64,000 nucleotides of DNA from Gonocerus acuteangulatus (taxonomy: Eukaryota > Arthropoda > Insecta > Hemiptera > Coreidae): assembly GCA_946811695.1 (NCBI GenBank), contig OX328125.1, positions 43,780,086 through 43,844,085 of the forward strand, read 5' to 3'. This document shows positions 34,540 through 46,700 of the stretch, piece after piece. The notes under the pieces are model-generated. The model was given only the letters and a program-made list of their open reading frames with translations. It did not search any database and was not told the DNA's origin. The translations under genes were made by a program, and so were the position numbers. Each line of letters begins with the position of its first letter. Positions within the stretch are counted from its first letter, which is position 1.

Positions 34540-34870
34540 ACATTGGCTGAGGGTTTTCACTTTCGGCGAGTGGGGCGGGGTAGGCTCGCCGAATTTAGGG
34601 TAGGTAACGGTGGTGGGGGTACTAGGTCAGCCGGCTGAATGGCGAGTCGATAGGCAGAACTGGTTGCCAGGCAACAGCCTCCCACGCCTTCCACCACCCC
34701 CGTCCCCCTGTATAAATCGTCAAGTTGCTCCGAGTTGCCGATCAATACGGACGACCTTTGAACTATAGACCTACATAGGCCTTGTGGCCCTTACTCGGGT
34801 CCGTACCGCCTCCCTTCGCCGACCAAGGTCACGCCCGTCACGCCCTTCGGATAACCTGAAACACCTTCAG
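34540..34870 (+). promoter_or_regulatory. GC-rich promoter-like patch with X-box and TATA
   Basis: An isolated GC-rich patch in AT-rich surroundings. It contains GGTTGCCAGGCAACA (about 34658-34672), which fits the palindromic RFX X-box pattern GTTGCC...GGCAAC with a shortened spacer. TATAAAT follows at 34711-34717, and TCAATA, close to the insect initiator, about 31 bp after the TATA start. No coding exon was recognised downstream. It may be the promoter of an unseen transcript or a transposon fragment. It is a candidate only. Confidence 0.35.
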
Positions 34871-36651
34871 CTGTAACGATTCCAGCATATGGAAAATGTT
34901 GGTAACATTACCTTGTTACATTACCTTCGTTGATGGTTCTAAATAATTAAGTACGACCAACAAGAGTTGCTCAACGTGAACAAACTCCTCAACAGCGCAA
35001 CGACTAATAGTCCAGGTTGCATCTGCTTGGAGTTGGATTTTGAGATGGGGAAAGCCAATTTTTACGGTAATAACTTCTGAACTACTAAATTAACAGGAAA
35101 TTTAAATATTAAAAAATTAAGTTTTTTTTTTTTTTTTTTTTTTTTTTGTTTTTTTTTTAAATTGCTGAAGCCGCACAAATTTTCCATCTGGACCGATTTT
35201 CCATCTGTAAAATGTTTTTGAAAGCTTAAATGGCTTAGAAAGCTTAAAGAAATATTTATTTATTTGTTTAAATTTTTAACGTCCCACCCTTTACTAGCCA
35301 CGATAGTTCTGATGCCTTTTCTTTTTTCTATAGAAAAGCCACCACCCCATAGTGGGAATCGAACCCACGACCTTTGGCACGGAGTGTTAAAAGTAATATT
35401 TGAAATATGTTAAACATATCGTCTGAATTTTGCTACAATTTGAAAAATGTTAATTTTTTCGCTAATATCTCAATTATTGTATTATTAACACTATCCAACC
35501 GATTTCAATGAAATTTGGTAGGCTTTTTTACTATATAATAATTTTGCTTCTGAAATATAACGTACTAAATGTATTAAAAGCTGCCAAAAAAATGTCTTTT
35601 TTCTTCTTTTCAAACTTATTGGTGTTTTACAAAGCAGCGAACAAATTTTAACATTTCTAAATAATAGGACATTATAGGAAATGTCATTACAAATCGTTTG
35701 ATGCCTTAGGTAAATCTCTAGTGTGAATAATTTCCGAGTTATAAGTGAAAAAGTACAAAACAAATGTGTGTTTTTTTACATTTAAAAAAAAAGTTCCAAG
35801 AATTTTTGGTTTACCCATGCATCAATTATTGTCATTTGAGTTATTCTGGAGATATTCCCGGAATAATCAGCTTGTCCCCTCTAAACATTCAAATTACGTT
35901 GTTACAGAGGCATGATGGAGTATAATATAAATATTAAAATGTTTACTATTTCAAATTTATTATGACCTGCTCATTCAATAATAGTCTCATCAAATAAATC
36001 AGTATTGCATTAACTTACAACATATGATGCAGTCATATCCTATTTTGAATGGACGCATTTTACTTATCTTCCTAAATGATCTTTGTTATTCGTCTCAGAT
36101 GTTATGAAGCAAGAACCGTTGCAAGAGAAGTCACATTTATTATTTTTTCTGCAGCAAGATGTTTAAGGAAAGCCTTGCTCCTAATGCGACGATTTTGCTC
36201 ATCGATGTACTCGTCCTTGATTTCCACGTGGAAACGTTGTATTCTTAGTTTCGCGGAGAAAGAACAAATATTTTGGAAGATCTCAAAAAACGGTGACGTA
36301 GAAATACACATTTTAAGCAGGCCTATTTTTGGTATATTTTTTGCAAGATTGACAGTGTTTTTGAAAAAAATATTAAGATCTAAGAGATACAGTAGATCAA
36401 AAGAACCAGGCAAGTTTCAGTATTTGTCACAGGTGCGATATCAACGAATGTATTCTCCATACGCAAGCTGATTAAGACATAAGTTGTATTGTTTAAAGCA
36501 AAGGTCAGACAACGCTATATACACAGTTTAATACATCACAAGAGTTAGGAAACTTCGAGTTTGGTTAACAGGATGGATCTCCGCCACAGAGCCGAATTAG
36601 GCCATTGCTATTGTACATGGGTAACAACCTGTTGATAGCCAGCGGCTGATA
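34871..36651. other. Intergenic; a second tRNA-like SINE on the minus strand
   Basis: At about 35250-35380 the minus strand carries a tRNA-like head (complement of CATAGTGGGAATCGAACCCA, box B GGGTTCGATTCCC). A body ending near CGTGGCTAGTAAAGGGTGGG follows, and A-rich sequence at the left. A related minus copy is at 55790-55885. A 36102-36413 (-) open frame of 103 codons is not recognised and I do not call it a gene. Confidence 0.5.
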
Positions 36652-36659
36652 GGGAAAAG

Positions 36660-37297
36660 TAGGGATGGATGATAGTCGATAGTTACTATCGATATATCGA
36701 TAGTTCATGACTATCGATAGCCATAATCTATCGATTGATTTTTTTTTTTTTTTTTTTTCTAGAATTGAAGTTCTCAACATCTGGAGGGATGTGGTATTAA
36801 ATGCTGACACGTCTGGTGAATTAAATACTGAAAAAGAACCGTCTGGTGAATACAACAACTACATAATGTAGCCAGAAAATACCTTTGTGCTCCAGGCTCG
36901 TCAGAACGTCTATTTTCATCCGCTGGAAAAAATAATTTCTGAGCAGCGGACCAGACTGAACCAAAGAAAAGCGGAAATGTTGGTTTTACTTTCTGGAAAT
37001 ATGTGGCTCAAGGAGCACATCTAAAACAGTTTGAAATAATTGCATTTTTTTGTATCACTTGATATTTTATTCTTTGGAAATGCTTTTTATAAAATTAGAT
37101 AAATCCGTTTTTCGTTTTATAGCCTACAAATATACCTAATCCTGCAAGTAATAGATAATTCAATTCAATAACATTAAATTCTTCATTTGACAGGTATGTA
37201 AGGAATAGGGGAAGCCACTATCGACAGTATCGATATATTTCAACCGATAGTATCGGCCTATCGATAGTGCTCAACTATCGACTATCGCCTATCCCTA
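36660..37297 (+). mobile_element. hAT transposon remnant
   Basis: Inverted ends share TAGGGATRGRYGATAGTCGA, followed by subterminal ATCGATAG repeats on both sides, as expected of hAT transposase binding regions. The flanking 8 bp are GGGAAAAG (36652-36659) and GTGAAAAG (37298-37305), an 8-bp duplication with one mismatch. The interior keeps only the 3' end of a transposase, so it is an internally deleted, dead copy. Confidence 0.85.
36868..37024 (+). pseudogene. hAT transposase C-terminal (dimerisation) fragment
   Basis: The peptide ARKYLCAPGSSERLFSSAGK and, after a one-base shift in an A run (about 36928-36933), EQRTRLNQRKAEMLVLLSGN then MWLKEH* matches the conserved hAT C-terminal dimerisation motif (S.R.FS.AG...R..L....E.L..L). 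The rest of the transposase is absent. Confidence 0.85.
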
Positions 37298-37305
37298 GTG
37301 AAAAG

Positions 37306-40300
37306 TTGATAAACAGTAAACAAAAAATTAAAAAGATACTTGGAAACTTTATCACGGCGCTTAAATGTAATAGCTATGTGTGTTGGTGTCAGTGAGTTCC
37401 ATTATGTTTTATATAACATATATTTCTATTAATCTTAAGTTTTAGCAGGTTCTTCTTGTTTACATATTAGTTTTTTGTTGATTTTCTTAATATCGTCGAC
37501 CTTTTATTTAAATAAAATTCTTTATCTTTTTTTGGCTAAAGATTTGATATAGATAAACTTTATTTGCCGTTACTAATTAATTATTTAGTTTTTCTTATTG
37601 CCAATTGTAAATTTTAATGATGCCAATAGGGCAAAAAGAATTTACAAAATTAAGTAATACTTTTATCATTTATTCGAATTAATTTATGATTAATTCAAAA
37701 ACTTTCATTCCTTCATTATTAACACACGAAGTTAGCTTGGTATATAAATTGAAGCAAATAAATTTCAAAATACCTTAATACCATAGGTATGGATAACATA
37801 TGTTATCAGATGTTAAGATGATTGCACAGTGCTGAGTTACGGCAACATTCAATTTAAAAAATTTAGAAATCATCATTAAATATATAAACCCAATACATAA
37901 ACCCATAAAATTCTAAACTCATGCAAAACATAAACAATACAATAAATCCTCATTAGAACAAATAAAATCCATCTCTAAATACTATTTCCAGTCGAATAAA
38001 CAATCTCCAAGCCTCTTTAATGAAAAATTGGCTATGGCATAACATTGCGTCATATTGTGAATTAATAGAAATATTTTTTTACAAATTACGTATTACTAAA
38101 TATTTTTTTATAATACATCATATAAAATTTGATATATTCTCATTACAAACTCCTGATGTAGTTGATGCACTGGAAATAGGGGAATTTTTCAAAGGTCACA
38201 GCCCCCTCTTAAATTTATGGATCCAGCTGTGACCAAGCCACACCCTTCAAATAAATTCATAGAATAAACCAAGTATTATATTATTTTACTATTCTATTGT
38301 ACTTGAATATTATATAGACCTATTTAGCCGATTTATTTCGTCCAGGAGTACTATATATCCTAGTGGTACCAAAAAACAAAACCGACACGCCTTCAATGAT
38401 TCAATTAGTTTCACGCCTAACCCAAGGAACACGCTAATTTTACAATAAATATAATTTACTTATTTTATTTACTTTTTTACGGGTTTTAAGTAACTAAAAA
38501 CTCTACTTCAAAGAACCAGTTAATTAACATATTGTTTATGCAACATTTGCCCCACTAAATTACATCAAGAAGATACAAAATCAAGATGATCATTAAATTT
38601 GTTTATTCAAACCTTCAATTTTTTCACTCCCCCCTCCCCCTAGGAAAACTGTACTCAGCCAAATTTATAAATTCCAAGCCAGGCCTATTTGTTCTGAAAC
38701 TGGCCGCATAATCTATGCAAGAACAATAAATCCGATTTAATATTTAAAACTTGGTTCTTTTTTTATGTATGATTTCTGAATTACTCTATAAAATTGTATC
38801 GAAGATACTAAAAAATTTAAGCAGTTCAATCGTAACACTGGAGCGCTCCGGACCTTCCGATACTAAAAAAAAATGCGATTGCATATTGATACCAATTAAT
38901 TCATTAAATTTAAACTGAACTAATTGAATTGTGTAATCATTTGAAACGTGAATAATTGCAATCAGTTAGAAGTGTAAAATGAAAATAATAACCTATAGTA
39001 TATCTTTAATTTCATTAAAATTGCTATCTAAATACAACTGGCGTACAAAACAGCCTAAAAACTCAATAAATTTTTAAAAAAAATTATAGTCCAATTCTAC
39101 AACCATATGAAAGTATTATACTAGTTGAACATCCCGAGAATGTGAGCATTGCACTGCAAGATTTTACTAATATGATAGATGAAATACTAATTTTTATTAA
39201 ATTCAAAACTAAAACATTATGACGAAAAAAAGGAGGATAGGTATATAAAAAAATAAAAACAAATGAATAAAAAAATAAATAATTATATAAAAATCTGTTT
39301 ACTTATTTATTTATTGAGGGTACAAAACAAGGTGATTTACTCTTTAAGTCTATGTGTAAACGAAGCTAAATATTTCTTTTATTATCGCTATCAACTTAAA
39401 ATTATTAAAGCTATAAACTAGGCAATCAAAATGATAAAATACAACACGTAATTTATCAGAAAACACAATATGTTATGTATTCAAAAAAAGAAAAATAATT
39501 ATAAATGAAAATAAAAAAATATATAAAATATAAGGAAGATTTAAAACAAAAATTGGAACTTATTTTTCATTTTAAAATATTTTAGAATGTTATTAATCCG
39601 TGTATTTGTCCTGTTCAAGCAATAAAAATCTAGAAAAAGCTTAAAACGCTAACTACAGTTAAAATTAGAACATTTTTACCTATTAATGGTATACAACAGA
39701 AAAGCAGTATTTATGAGTATTTAATTAGTTGAAAGAAAAAAATGCAAAATCAGCACATTTTTTTTAATATATTATTTTTAGTGGCATGTCGACCTTTAAG
39801 GTCATGAACGCCATTTCTTTTTAACGCCATTATTATTAATATTTATATAGCCCATAACACACATGATAAAAATAAAAGTAATATGAATAAGGCTTTTAGC
39901 ATCATAAAAGTAAAGGAAATATTAATATTAAAACATAAATGATTCGGCCAATTTTTCAATAAAAAAAAGAAGATATATCATCAAAATATTCAAAAAATTA
40001 TGGAAAAAGGCTTTATAATGCAGTTCAAGTCGCCCCTTTATTACAATAGTTTTGAATAAAAAGTGTAGATACGATTGCCATATTCTCCAAGTTGATACTG
40101 CTTCCCAGGAAATCGCATTCAATTTTTACAAGGCATTTCTAAAAGTAACAGAGAGAGGTAGAGAGTTAAGGGAAAAAGGAGAAAGCTAAGTACATGAGAG
40201 GGTCCTGGATTTAAAAGATTCACCTAAGGAGTAAGGAAACAGGAAGAGACTAAGGCTGCTTCAAAGTAGTTGTGTAAGAGAATACAGCCTTTTACCTTTC

Positions 40301-40779
40301 TCGGTTCTATTAAAATCTCATGTAACACCCCTAATCAACTTTATGCATTTCAAAGCTAGATCAGGTCACAAAAACACTGGCATTTAATCATTCTACATAT
40401 ATGTATACGTGTTATAATATAACCGAATGGAATTCCTAACTATAAATAACTTTACTATAAATTTCAGTTCCATGAAAGATTTTCTTTTTAAATTAGTGAC
40501 CAATAAAAAAATCTCTCGTTTTGTATTTATTTTTAGAACTTATATTTACTAAGTTATATAAGTTTTGGTTAGATTCGGAACAGAGGAAGCATGACAAAAA
40601 AATTGTTATTAATTGATACGGGGGGTTTTGAACGTTTATATTGGTTAATATGTCGGACATTTGTACTTTTTTTTTCCTCAGTTGTTTTTTTAGTTGCGTT
40701 TGGCAGTAAAATTAATTTTTCAGTAAATGAAACAATGTAAGTAAATGAGTAACACGTTTGCAATATTTGTAGTTTGTAA
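37306..40779. other. Intergenic AT-rich sequence, nothing recognised
   Basis: Very AT-rich. I see no exon, RNA gene or defined repeat in this stretch. Confidence 0.4.
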
Positions 40780-40989
40780 TAGAGCTCTCCTTGAGAACGG
40801 GAGAAAGTTGACGAGGCGGAGTGAGTAATTTCCGCAAAGAGTTTGAAACTATCGGATTTCTTTTCATCTAAAATCTCGCTTTTTAGCACTCTCCGAAGGA
40901 ATATACCCATTGAAGTTGCACTCATGTTAGAAATGTTGAAACATTTCTTCAAATCTTCATCGATCCGAACTATGACCCTCCGTTAAGAT

Positions 40990-41036
<47 letters not shown>
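40780..41036 (-). repeat. Fragment of repeat A end, then (AT)n
   Basis: 40875-40985 on the minus strand matches the right end of repeat A (ATTTGAAGAAAT..., TTCCTTCGGAGAGTGCTAAAA). It is diverged. (AT)n follows at about 40992-41036. Confidence 0.6.
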
Positions 41037-41044
<8 letters not shown>

Positions 41045-41366
41045 CTGTAATGTATTGTAACGAAACTCGGTATATGTTGTGAGTTTCAAAAGGCAAAAAT
41101 GTATTCCAAAAATAAACTACCTATATAGTTTGAGTTTATTCTGCAATATATTCAAATTGAATTAACTCAGGAGGAAAGCCAAGCATTCCAACATCCACCG
41201 AATCTAAACAATTCAATCTAAAGTCCTGCGTACCATAGTCACTGCTCCTTATTATGTTAAGAATCGCACCCTTATAATGACCTAAATATCCCTTTCTTTC
41301 CAAGATATAATCCCTTGCCGCTTCTCATCTTTCCGTAGTAAATTGATCAATCATCCTAATCCTAAA

Positions 41367-41690
41367 CTGATTTTGGACTGAAGCTCTTTTTGCATGGATC
41401 GATTCATTTATTTTATTATTCCATGTAGAAAGGGCTTCAGTCTAGTTTTACCAAAACTACTGATTTTGGACTGAAGCTCTTTTTGCATGGATCGATTCAT
41501 TTATTTTATTATTCCATGTAGAAAGGGCTTCAGTCTAGTTTTATCAAAACTACTGATTTTGGACTGAAGCTCTTTTTGCATGGATCGATTCATTTATTTT
41601 ATTATTCCATGTAGAAAGGGCTTCAGTCTAGTTTTATCAAAACTACTGATTTTGGACTGAAGCTCTTTTTGCATGGATCGATTCAATTAT
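41367..41690. repeat. Tandem array of pre-miRNA-like hairpins, period 93 bp
   Basis: Three complete 93-bp units plus the 5' arm of a fourth. In each unit a 23-nt arm starting GACTGAAGCTCTTTTTGCAT (41376, 41469, 41562, 41655) is fully complementary, allowing three G-U pairs, to a 23-nt arm ending GGGCTTCAGTC (41420-41442 and +93, +186). A 21-nt AT-rich loop separates them. Units are nearly identical, and each frame has stops. The geometry (about 67-nt hairpin, 23-bp stem) is that of a microRNA precursor. The strand is undecided, and a hairpin satellite is the alternative. Confidence 0.9.
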
Positions 41691-42941
41691 AATAATTGAG
41701 AGTTATATCGATGGATATTTTCTCATATTTCATTCTCTACCAATCCTCCCAGCTAGTCGCAGGGAGTGGTTGGATGGCGTAAAGTAACTCCAGGTCATCC
41801 TAGAATCCTTCCTAGCAAGGAAGGTATTCAGCTGACAACTGGGGACACCTGAGGCGTGGTCAAGGTACCTATATCAAATTACATAATGCATATGATTGTA
41901 AACAGTAATATTTCTATAAAGAAATAAAATATATATAATATTTAAAAAAAAATGAATTAAGAAATCCAAATAACAGTAGGGATAAACACGTTATGGAAGG
42001 TATTGGATGAGGCAGTTCCTGCGAATAAAAATTTAATCTTGCGGAACTTCCGCTGGAGTTCCACAGATAGTACAAGCTTTTTCTCAGTAATCCCAAAAGA
42101 TTTACATGTTCAGCTCCGATAATTATCGGAACGAATGTATTAATTATAATTAATACATTCGTTTCTCTCAGTTAAAAACAAGTATTCTAAGAAATAATTT
42201 ATAAAGCAATGGTACACTACAGATCCTCTTTGTACTTTGTTAAGTCCATAAAGAGGATAATACGAATTTAATTCTTCATCATCGAATGCCCACTTCAAGC
42301 CCGAATCAGCCTTTCTGAGAAGCATTAGTAGAATAAAGCACAAAACCTATAATACCACTTCCTTCTGTACGATTTTCATGATTCCTTTTTTAGCAACTTT
42401 ATAAAATCGTTAGAGTAATTGAAGCCTCGCCAGTTATAGCACAGAGCTTTATTGATCCTGAAGGGGCCGACCATTTGGGAAAGAATTAGATTTGAAGAAA
42501 AGGTTCCGAATTAATTAATCTTTAAGACAAAAAGTAGTGTCATTTTAAAATAGTCTAACTTAAAATAGTCTCACAATGACAGAATCGGAAAGTATAAATG
42601 GGAATGAAAATGACAACAATTTCCATGGATGACGATAAAGTATGTCGTTCTAATTATATAAATTATATTTATAATTATACAATATGATAAAAAGATTTGA
42701 AATTTAATGAACTAATCATTTTAGTCATGGCGCTCGAGCTTCAAATAAATATAATGTGTTAGAAAATAGAGGTGAAGTGACAAACAAAGTACGATATGAT
42801 GCTGTAATTAATGGAACACCTGGCCTGGTGGCAGGATGAGAGCGGAGTAGGTGTAGGCTAGGATTCTGAAGCACGGAACCATGTATGCCATGCATGGTGG
42901 GCTGACTGAGAAGGAGTCAGGGATAACAAATTTCGTGAGAT
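41691..42941. other. Intergenic; perfect palindrome at 42130-42163
   Basis: 42130-42163 is a perfect 34-bp palindrome without spacer (AACGAATGTATTAATTA and its complement). The phrase CAGTTCCTGCGAATAAA near 42014 recalls the repeat A end. No gene is seen. Confidence 0.5.
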
Positions 42942-42953
42942 TAAAGGAAGTGG

Positions 42954-43124
42954 GGGTCTCCCGTGGTCTAGTGGTTAGCTTAGATTCATAAGCGGGAGAT
43001 ATGGGTTCAACCCCCATGGGTTCAACCCCCATAGGCGTTAGGAATTTTCTCATCCCACGGCTCGATGGGGAAATTCCTCGCTGCACCCTGGATGTCGGCC
43101 CTAATGGCCTAGTTGTCGAAGTGC

Positions 43125-43168
<44 letters not shown>
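42954..43168 (+). mobile_element. tRNA-derived SINE with duplicated box B
   Basis: GGGTCTCCCGTGGTCTAGTG (box A), then ATGGGTTCAACCCCC twice in tandem (43009-43032), the SINE body and poly(A) to about 43164. The perfect 12-bp duplication TAAAGGAAGTGG lies at 42942-42953 and 43169-43180. It is inserted immediately upstream of an old LINE fragment. Confidence 0.92.
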
Positions 43169-43169
<1 letters not shown>

Positions 43170-43180
43170 AAAGGAAGTGG

Positions 43181-43340
43181 TAAGCCTGGTAAAACATTAA
43201 TCCGTGAAACAAGAAGAAAAGAAGTCGTGTTAACCCTATTAAGAATAGGTCACACACTCCTTCCTCATGTCAAAGAACGTGTGTACCCATGTCACACCTG
43301 TCCTCCAATGTACAGCTCGTGCAATGAGCAAAACACAGTG
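43181..43340 (+). pseudogene. LINE RNase H/C-terminal fragment
   Basis: The translated segment ETRRKEVVLTLLRIGHTLLP is the counterpart of RRDQVVLTRLRIGHSLITHS in the LINE at 20206. It continues degenerately with cysteines (CHTC). Only this small part is recognisable; it is an old fragment of the same LINE clade. Confidence 0.7.
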
Positions 43341-43384
43341 CACGGAGAAAAAAAAAACAGGCTGCCGGCAGCCAAAAAACTGTG

Positions 43385-43740
43385 ACTCAGTGCCAGCATT
43401 TTGAAATAGGATTCCACATATTTCAGCCTAAAAGAGGATTCCACTAGTTAGAGTGCCGGCACTTTATAATAGAGTGCTGGAATCCTAATTCTGCATCCTA
43501 TAGTAGAGTTTCACACCCAAAGCTAGCATCCAACAATTGAGTGCTAGCACTCTACTTTCGAGTGCGTACCCCTAGACTTTAGACTGCTGGCACTCTGATT
43601 CTGGCTTCTAGCAGCCTACCCATATAGGCTGCGAGCATCCTGATGTTTGCTTCCTGTACCTACCCATATAGGCTGCTAGCATCCTATATGGATGGGTTAC
43701 ATTGACCCCATCCATATAGGATGTTCTAGCAGCCTACAGA
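43385..43740. repeat. Cluster of short palindromic phrases and one long hairpin
   Basis: GAGTGCTRGCACTC-like palindromes recur (about 43458, 43541, 43588). GGCTGCTAGCATCCTATATGG phrases repeat, and 43670-43696 pairs with 43707-43735. This gives a stem of about 26 bp with a 2-nt bulge and a 10-nt loop. It is non-coding and of unknown origin. Confidence 0.65.
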
Positions 43741-46700
43741 GAGATGACTTTATTATGTGGATAAAAAAGAACAAAGGTAAATTCAGAGTAATAATAATGA
43801 GACTTTATTTGGGTGTAATTTACATATACACTTCTTAACAAGTAGATATTTACAAGTAGGTATGAGGTATACACTTTTTAACAAATATCGATATTTACAA
43901 GTATTAGGTATTAGGTACAATGTACTTATGAACAATATTGAACAAGTAGGTCTAGAAATAAAATATTTTTTTTTTTTGTTTTCATGACACTTATAGCCGT
44001 ATTCATAAAGCCGAAGACAGTTGATTTCAGCATCTGTTCAAACAGGAACAAAAAGAAATTTTTATTAATAATAAAAGAAAAGTTGTTGTGTTTTATATAA
44101 TTAAAAAGAAAGATAAATAGGCATTTTTTCAAGTTTAAAATTTCGCAGTAAATTCAAAGCTGCCACGGAATTACAAAATAATTAAAAAATAAGGATTTTG
44201 TCTATGGATATGATCATAAATGAAGGAACTCTAGAAACAGAATGGACACCAAAATAAAAGTCTACTAATTCAGTTTTGAACTAATATTCTAGCCGTATTC
44301 TAGGAACGTGTAAAAAAAGACTTCCATCAGTTATCAGCTTACCAGGCTTATTGAACTCCATCTTCATTTGGTTCTACACCCGCAGCGCCATGTTATATTA
44401 AGGAAATAAATTCTTGAAAAACAAACACAACTTTCTTCATTCTATTGTATGTAACATCTGTTTTTAAATTTAATAATAAAAACAAGAGCCTGTATGCAAT
44501 ACATATGTTCTAATAAATTCTAACACTAACCATAACAGTATCTAAATTATAACAAAAGAAATAATAGTAAGATTTATGTTGATATAATAAAGATACATTA
44601 ATAAAATAAATGAACTTATCAAAATAAATGGATTGGTAAAAGTACTTACTGGGCTGATTCATCATCATTCTATTTTGAATTATTCCCATTAACAGAACTA
44701 TATTATACATTTTATTAATGTGAATGTATATATATGTAAGATAATAATCCTTCCATTATAACCATCAAAGAATGTTCAATTCACAAAGGAGTGGCGATAA
44801 TGACCTAAAGGGTTGACATGTCATAAAAGAAAAAAAAACAGTAGCATGCGCACGTGTGAATTATAGATGGGCAGCCAGTTTCTGAGCGGTAGTCTGCTGG
44901 CAATTATCATAAATTTTGATGAGCTTATGAACAAAAATATCTTGTTTTAAATTAAATGAATGGTCTGCTAACTAGCACAACCCGTATCCGTGAGTCTGTA
45001 TTTCAGCGAAATCAATCTTAACACTTACAGTTTGCTTTAGTAGGCTTCCATCTATTTTTTTATTAATAGTTAGCCGTGGGGAATATAAGGAAACCGTTTT
45101 TAAGGCAATATGTTGAACCATTTTTAGGGAAACCATAAAATGTCTAGAAAAGACTATATCTATGGTTGTCGGTGCTCAAAAACTACGGGCGGGCTAGAAA
45201 ATATGATCACATGCCCTGCATTACTAAAACGTTAGGCATAAAAGTCTACGCAAAGAAAGCGTCGCTATGGAAAATGGAATAAATCTTTGCGTTTAGGACC
45301 TGGCAAGATCATACTTCTAGAGGATCACTTCTGTAGTGAATTTATCAGTATCGATCACCTAGCGACTTCAATATCTTGATTAATGCATTATCACCTCCTT
45401 CCGGCCAAATAAATATTATGTTATATTAATTTTGATTCCATTTCAACTAGATGAAGTATTAACTAACATTTCTTGTATTGCCAGATGAAAATTCTTAAAT
45501 TTTCATTTTGTAACACTTATCACCTCAGGGTGGGGTTTACAGTTAGTTAGTTTTCAGACCTCCTCTCTAAAGTATTTTACAAGATTTTGCGTCTTAATCC
45601 GCAATTCGCATGTCTGCCCTGAAGGGTGGTAATCCAAAGATTAATGAAGTTGGCCCGTGGGTTTAATAAAAGAGGGTGGAAGGGTGAGGAGATCCAGTGA
45701 AAGAGAGCCTTGAAGAGGTGTGAGCCCCAGCATAAGAAGGCAAGGGAGAGGAAGCGATTGGGCTTAACCAGCAGGCTCTGTGCTCTGAGCAGAATTAGGA
45801 AGCAGAGAGAGAAGGGGTACTTCGATAAAGGCCCTTTGTTTCAGCTGCTTTGTCTCTCGAGAGGCTCCTTCTCCAGGATCCAAGCTACAGCTTCATATTT
45901 ACATCCCACCTTAGGGGTTCAGGTCTCCTGCCGTACACCTCTGCATGGATCCACAAATCTACCCGTGCAAGAAGTCCTCTTGGCGAATCAGGACTCAAAA
46001 TAGGTCTGAATGCACTCTTCGGTCTTAGATGAATTCAGCATTTAGATCGGATAGGCTTGGAACGTTTAATAGACTAACCAGCAAAATCTTTGAGTCTTAG
46101 CACAGTTGTTTCAGCGGTATTTTTTAGCACTTATGATTTTGCATTTATAGGCATCCAAATTAGCCTCAAATGGATCCATAAACCTTTGTTAAAACTACTC
46201 TTCGTGAGTCAGAATTCAAAATAGCCTGAGTGCACTCTCTTAGTTGGATTCAGCATTTAGATCGCCAAGAACGGACAGAATCTTTGCGCCTAAGTCACGT
46301 TGTTACAGCGAGATTTGCTAGCACTTACAATTTTAAAACAATGGTCACCCAAATACACTTCTAGGCATCTAGACGTGGAATTCCGCATAAAGCCTGTTCA
46401 AGGCGATATGATTAATATTTTTCGAGAAAAGTGGAAAACCTTATAAATTAGGTTTCGGGTAACTGCTCCAAAAAGATCGATTGAGTTGACCATTTCTTCA
46501 CAAGTTTGTCATTCAACCAAACTGAAATATATACATTTTGGTAACATTTGAAAAAGAGGAATTATTAAAAAAAAAATGTAATCAATAAAACGTGATACAA
46601 TTTTGACTTTTCTTATATTTTCTTAAATATGTTGAATACGAGTGTGAAATCGTGCTAATTGGGAGGTAATCATTCGACAGTCTAATAAATGTTCTACAAA

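Noticed and set aside
34557..34745. 62-codon minus-strand frame in the GC-rich patch
   Set aside because: Proline-rich translation of GC-rich DNA, no domain, no splice context.
36059..36471. Overlapping frames of 131 codons (+) and 103 codons (-)
   Set aside because: No recognisable motif, splice signals or composition; both strands are open by chance or from unknown repeat sequence.
41372..41390. Resemblance of TTTGGACTGAAG to plant miR159/319
   Set aside because: The match is about 12 nt and the rest of the hairpin is different; treated as coincidence.
42954..43040. Functional tRNA gene
   Set aside because: Box A and box B are present but the cloverleaf does not close, and a SINE body, poly(A) and target duplication follow.
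43113..43385. Poly-Lys frame
   Set aside because: It starts in the poly(A) tail of a SINE and runs into a LINE fragment.
45710..46003. 97-codon plus-strand frame
   Set aside because: Not recognised and flanked by repeat B debris; no splice or conservation evidence.
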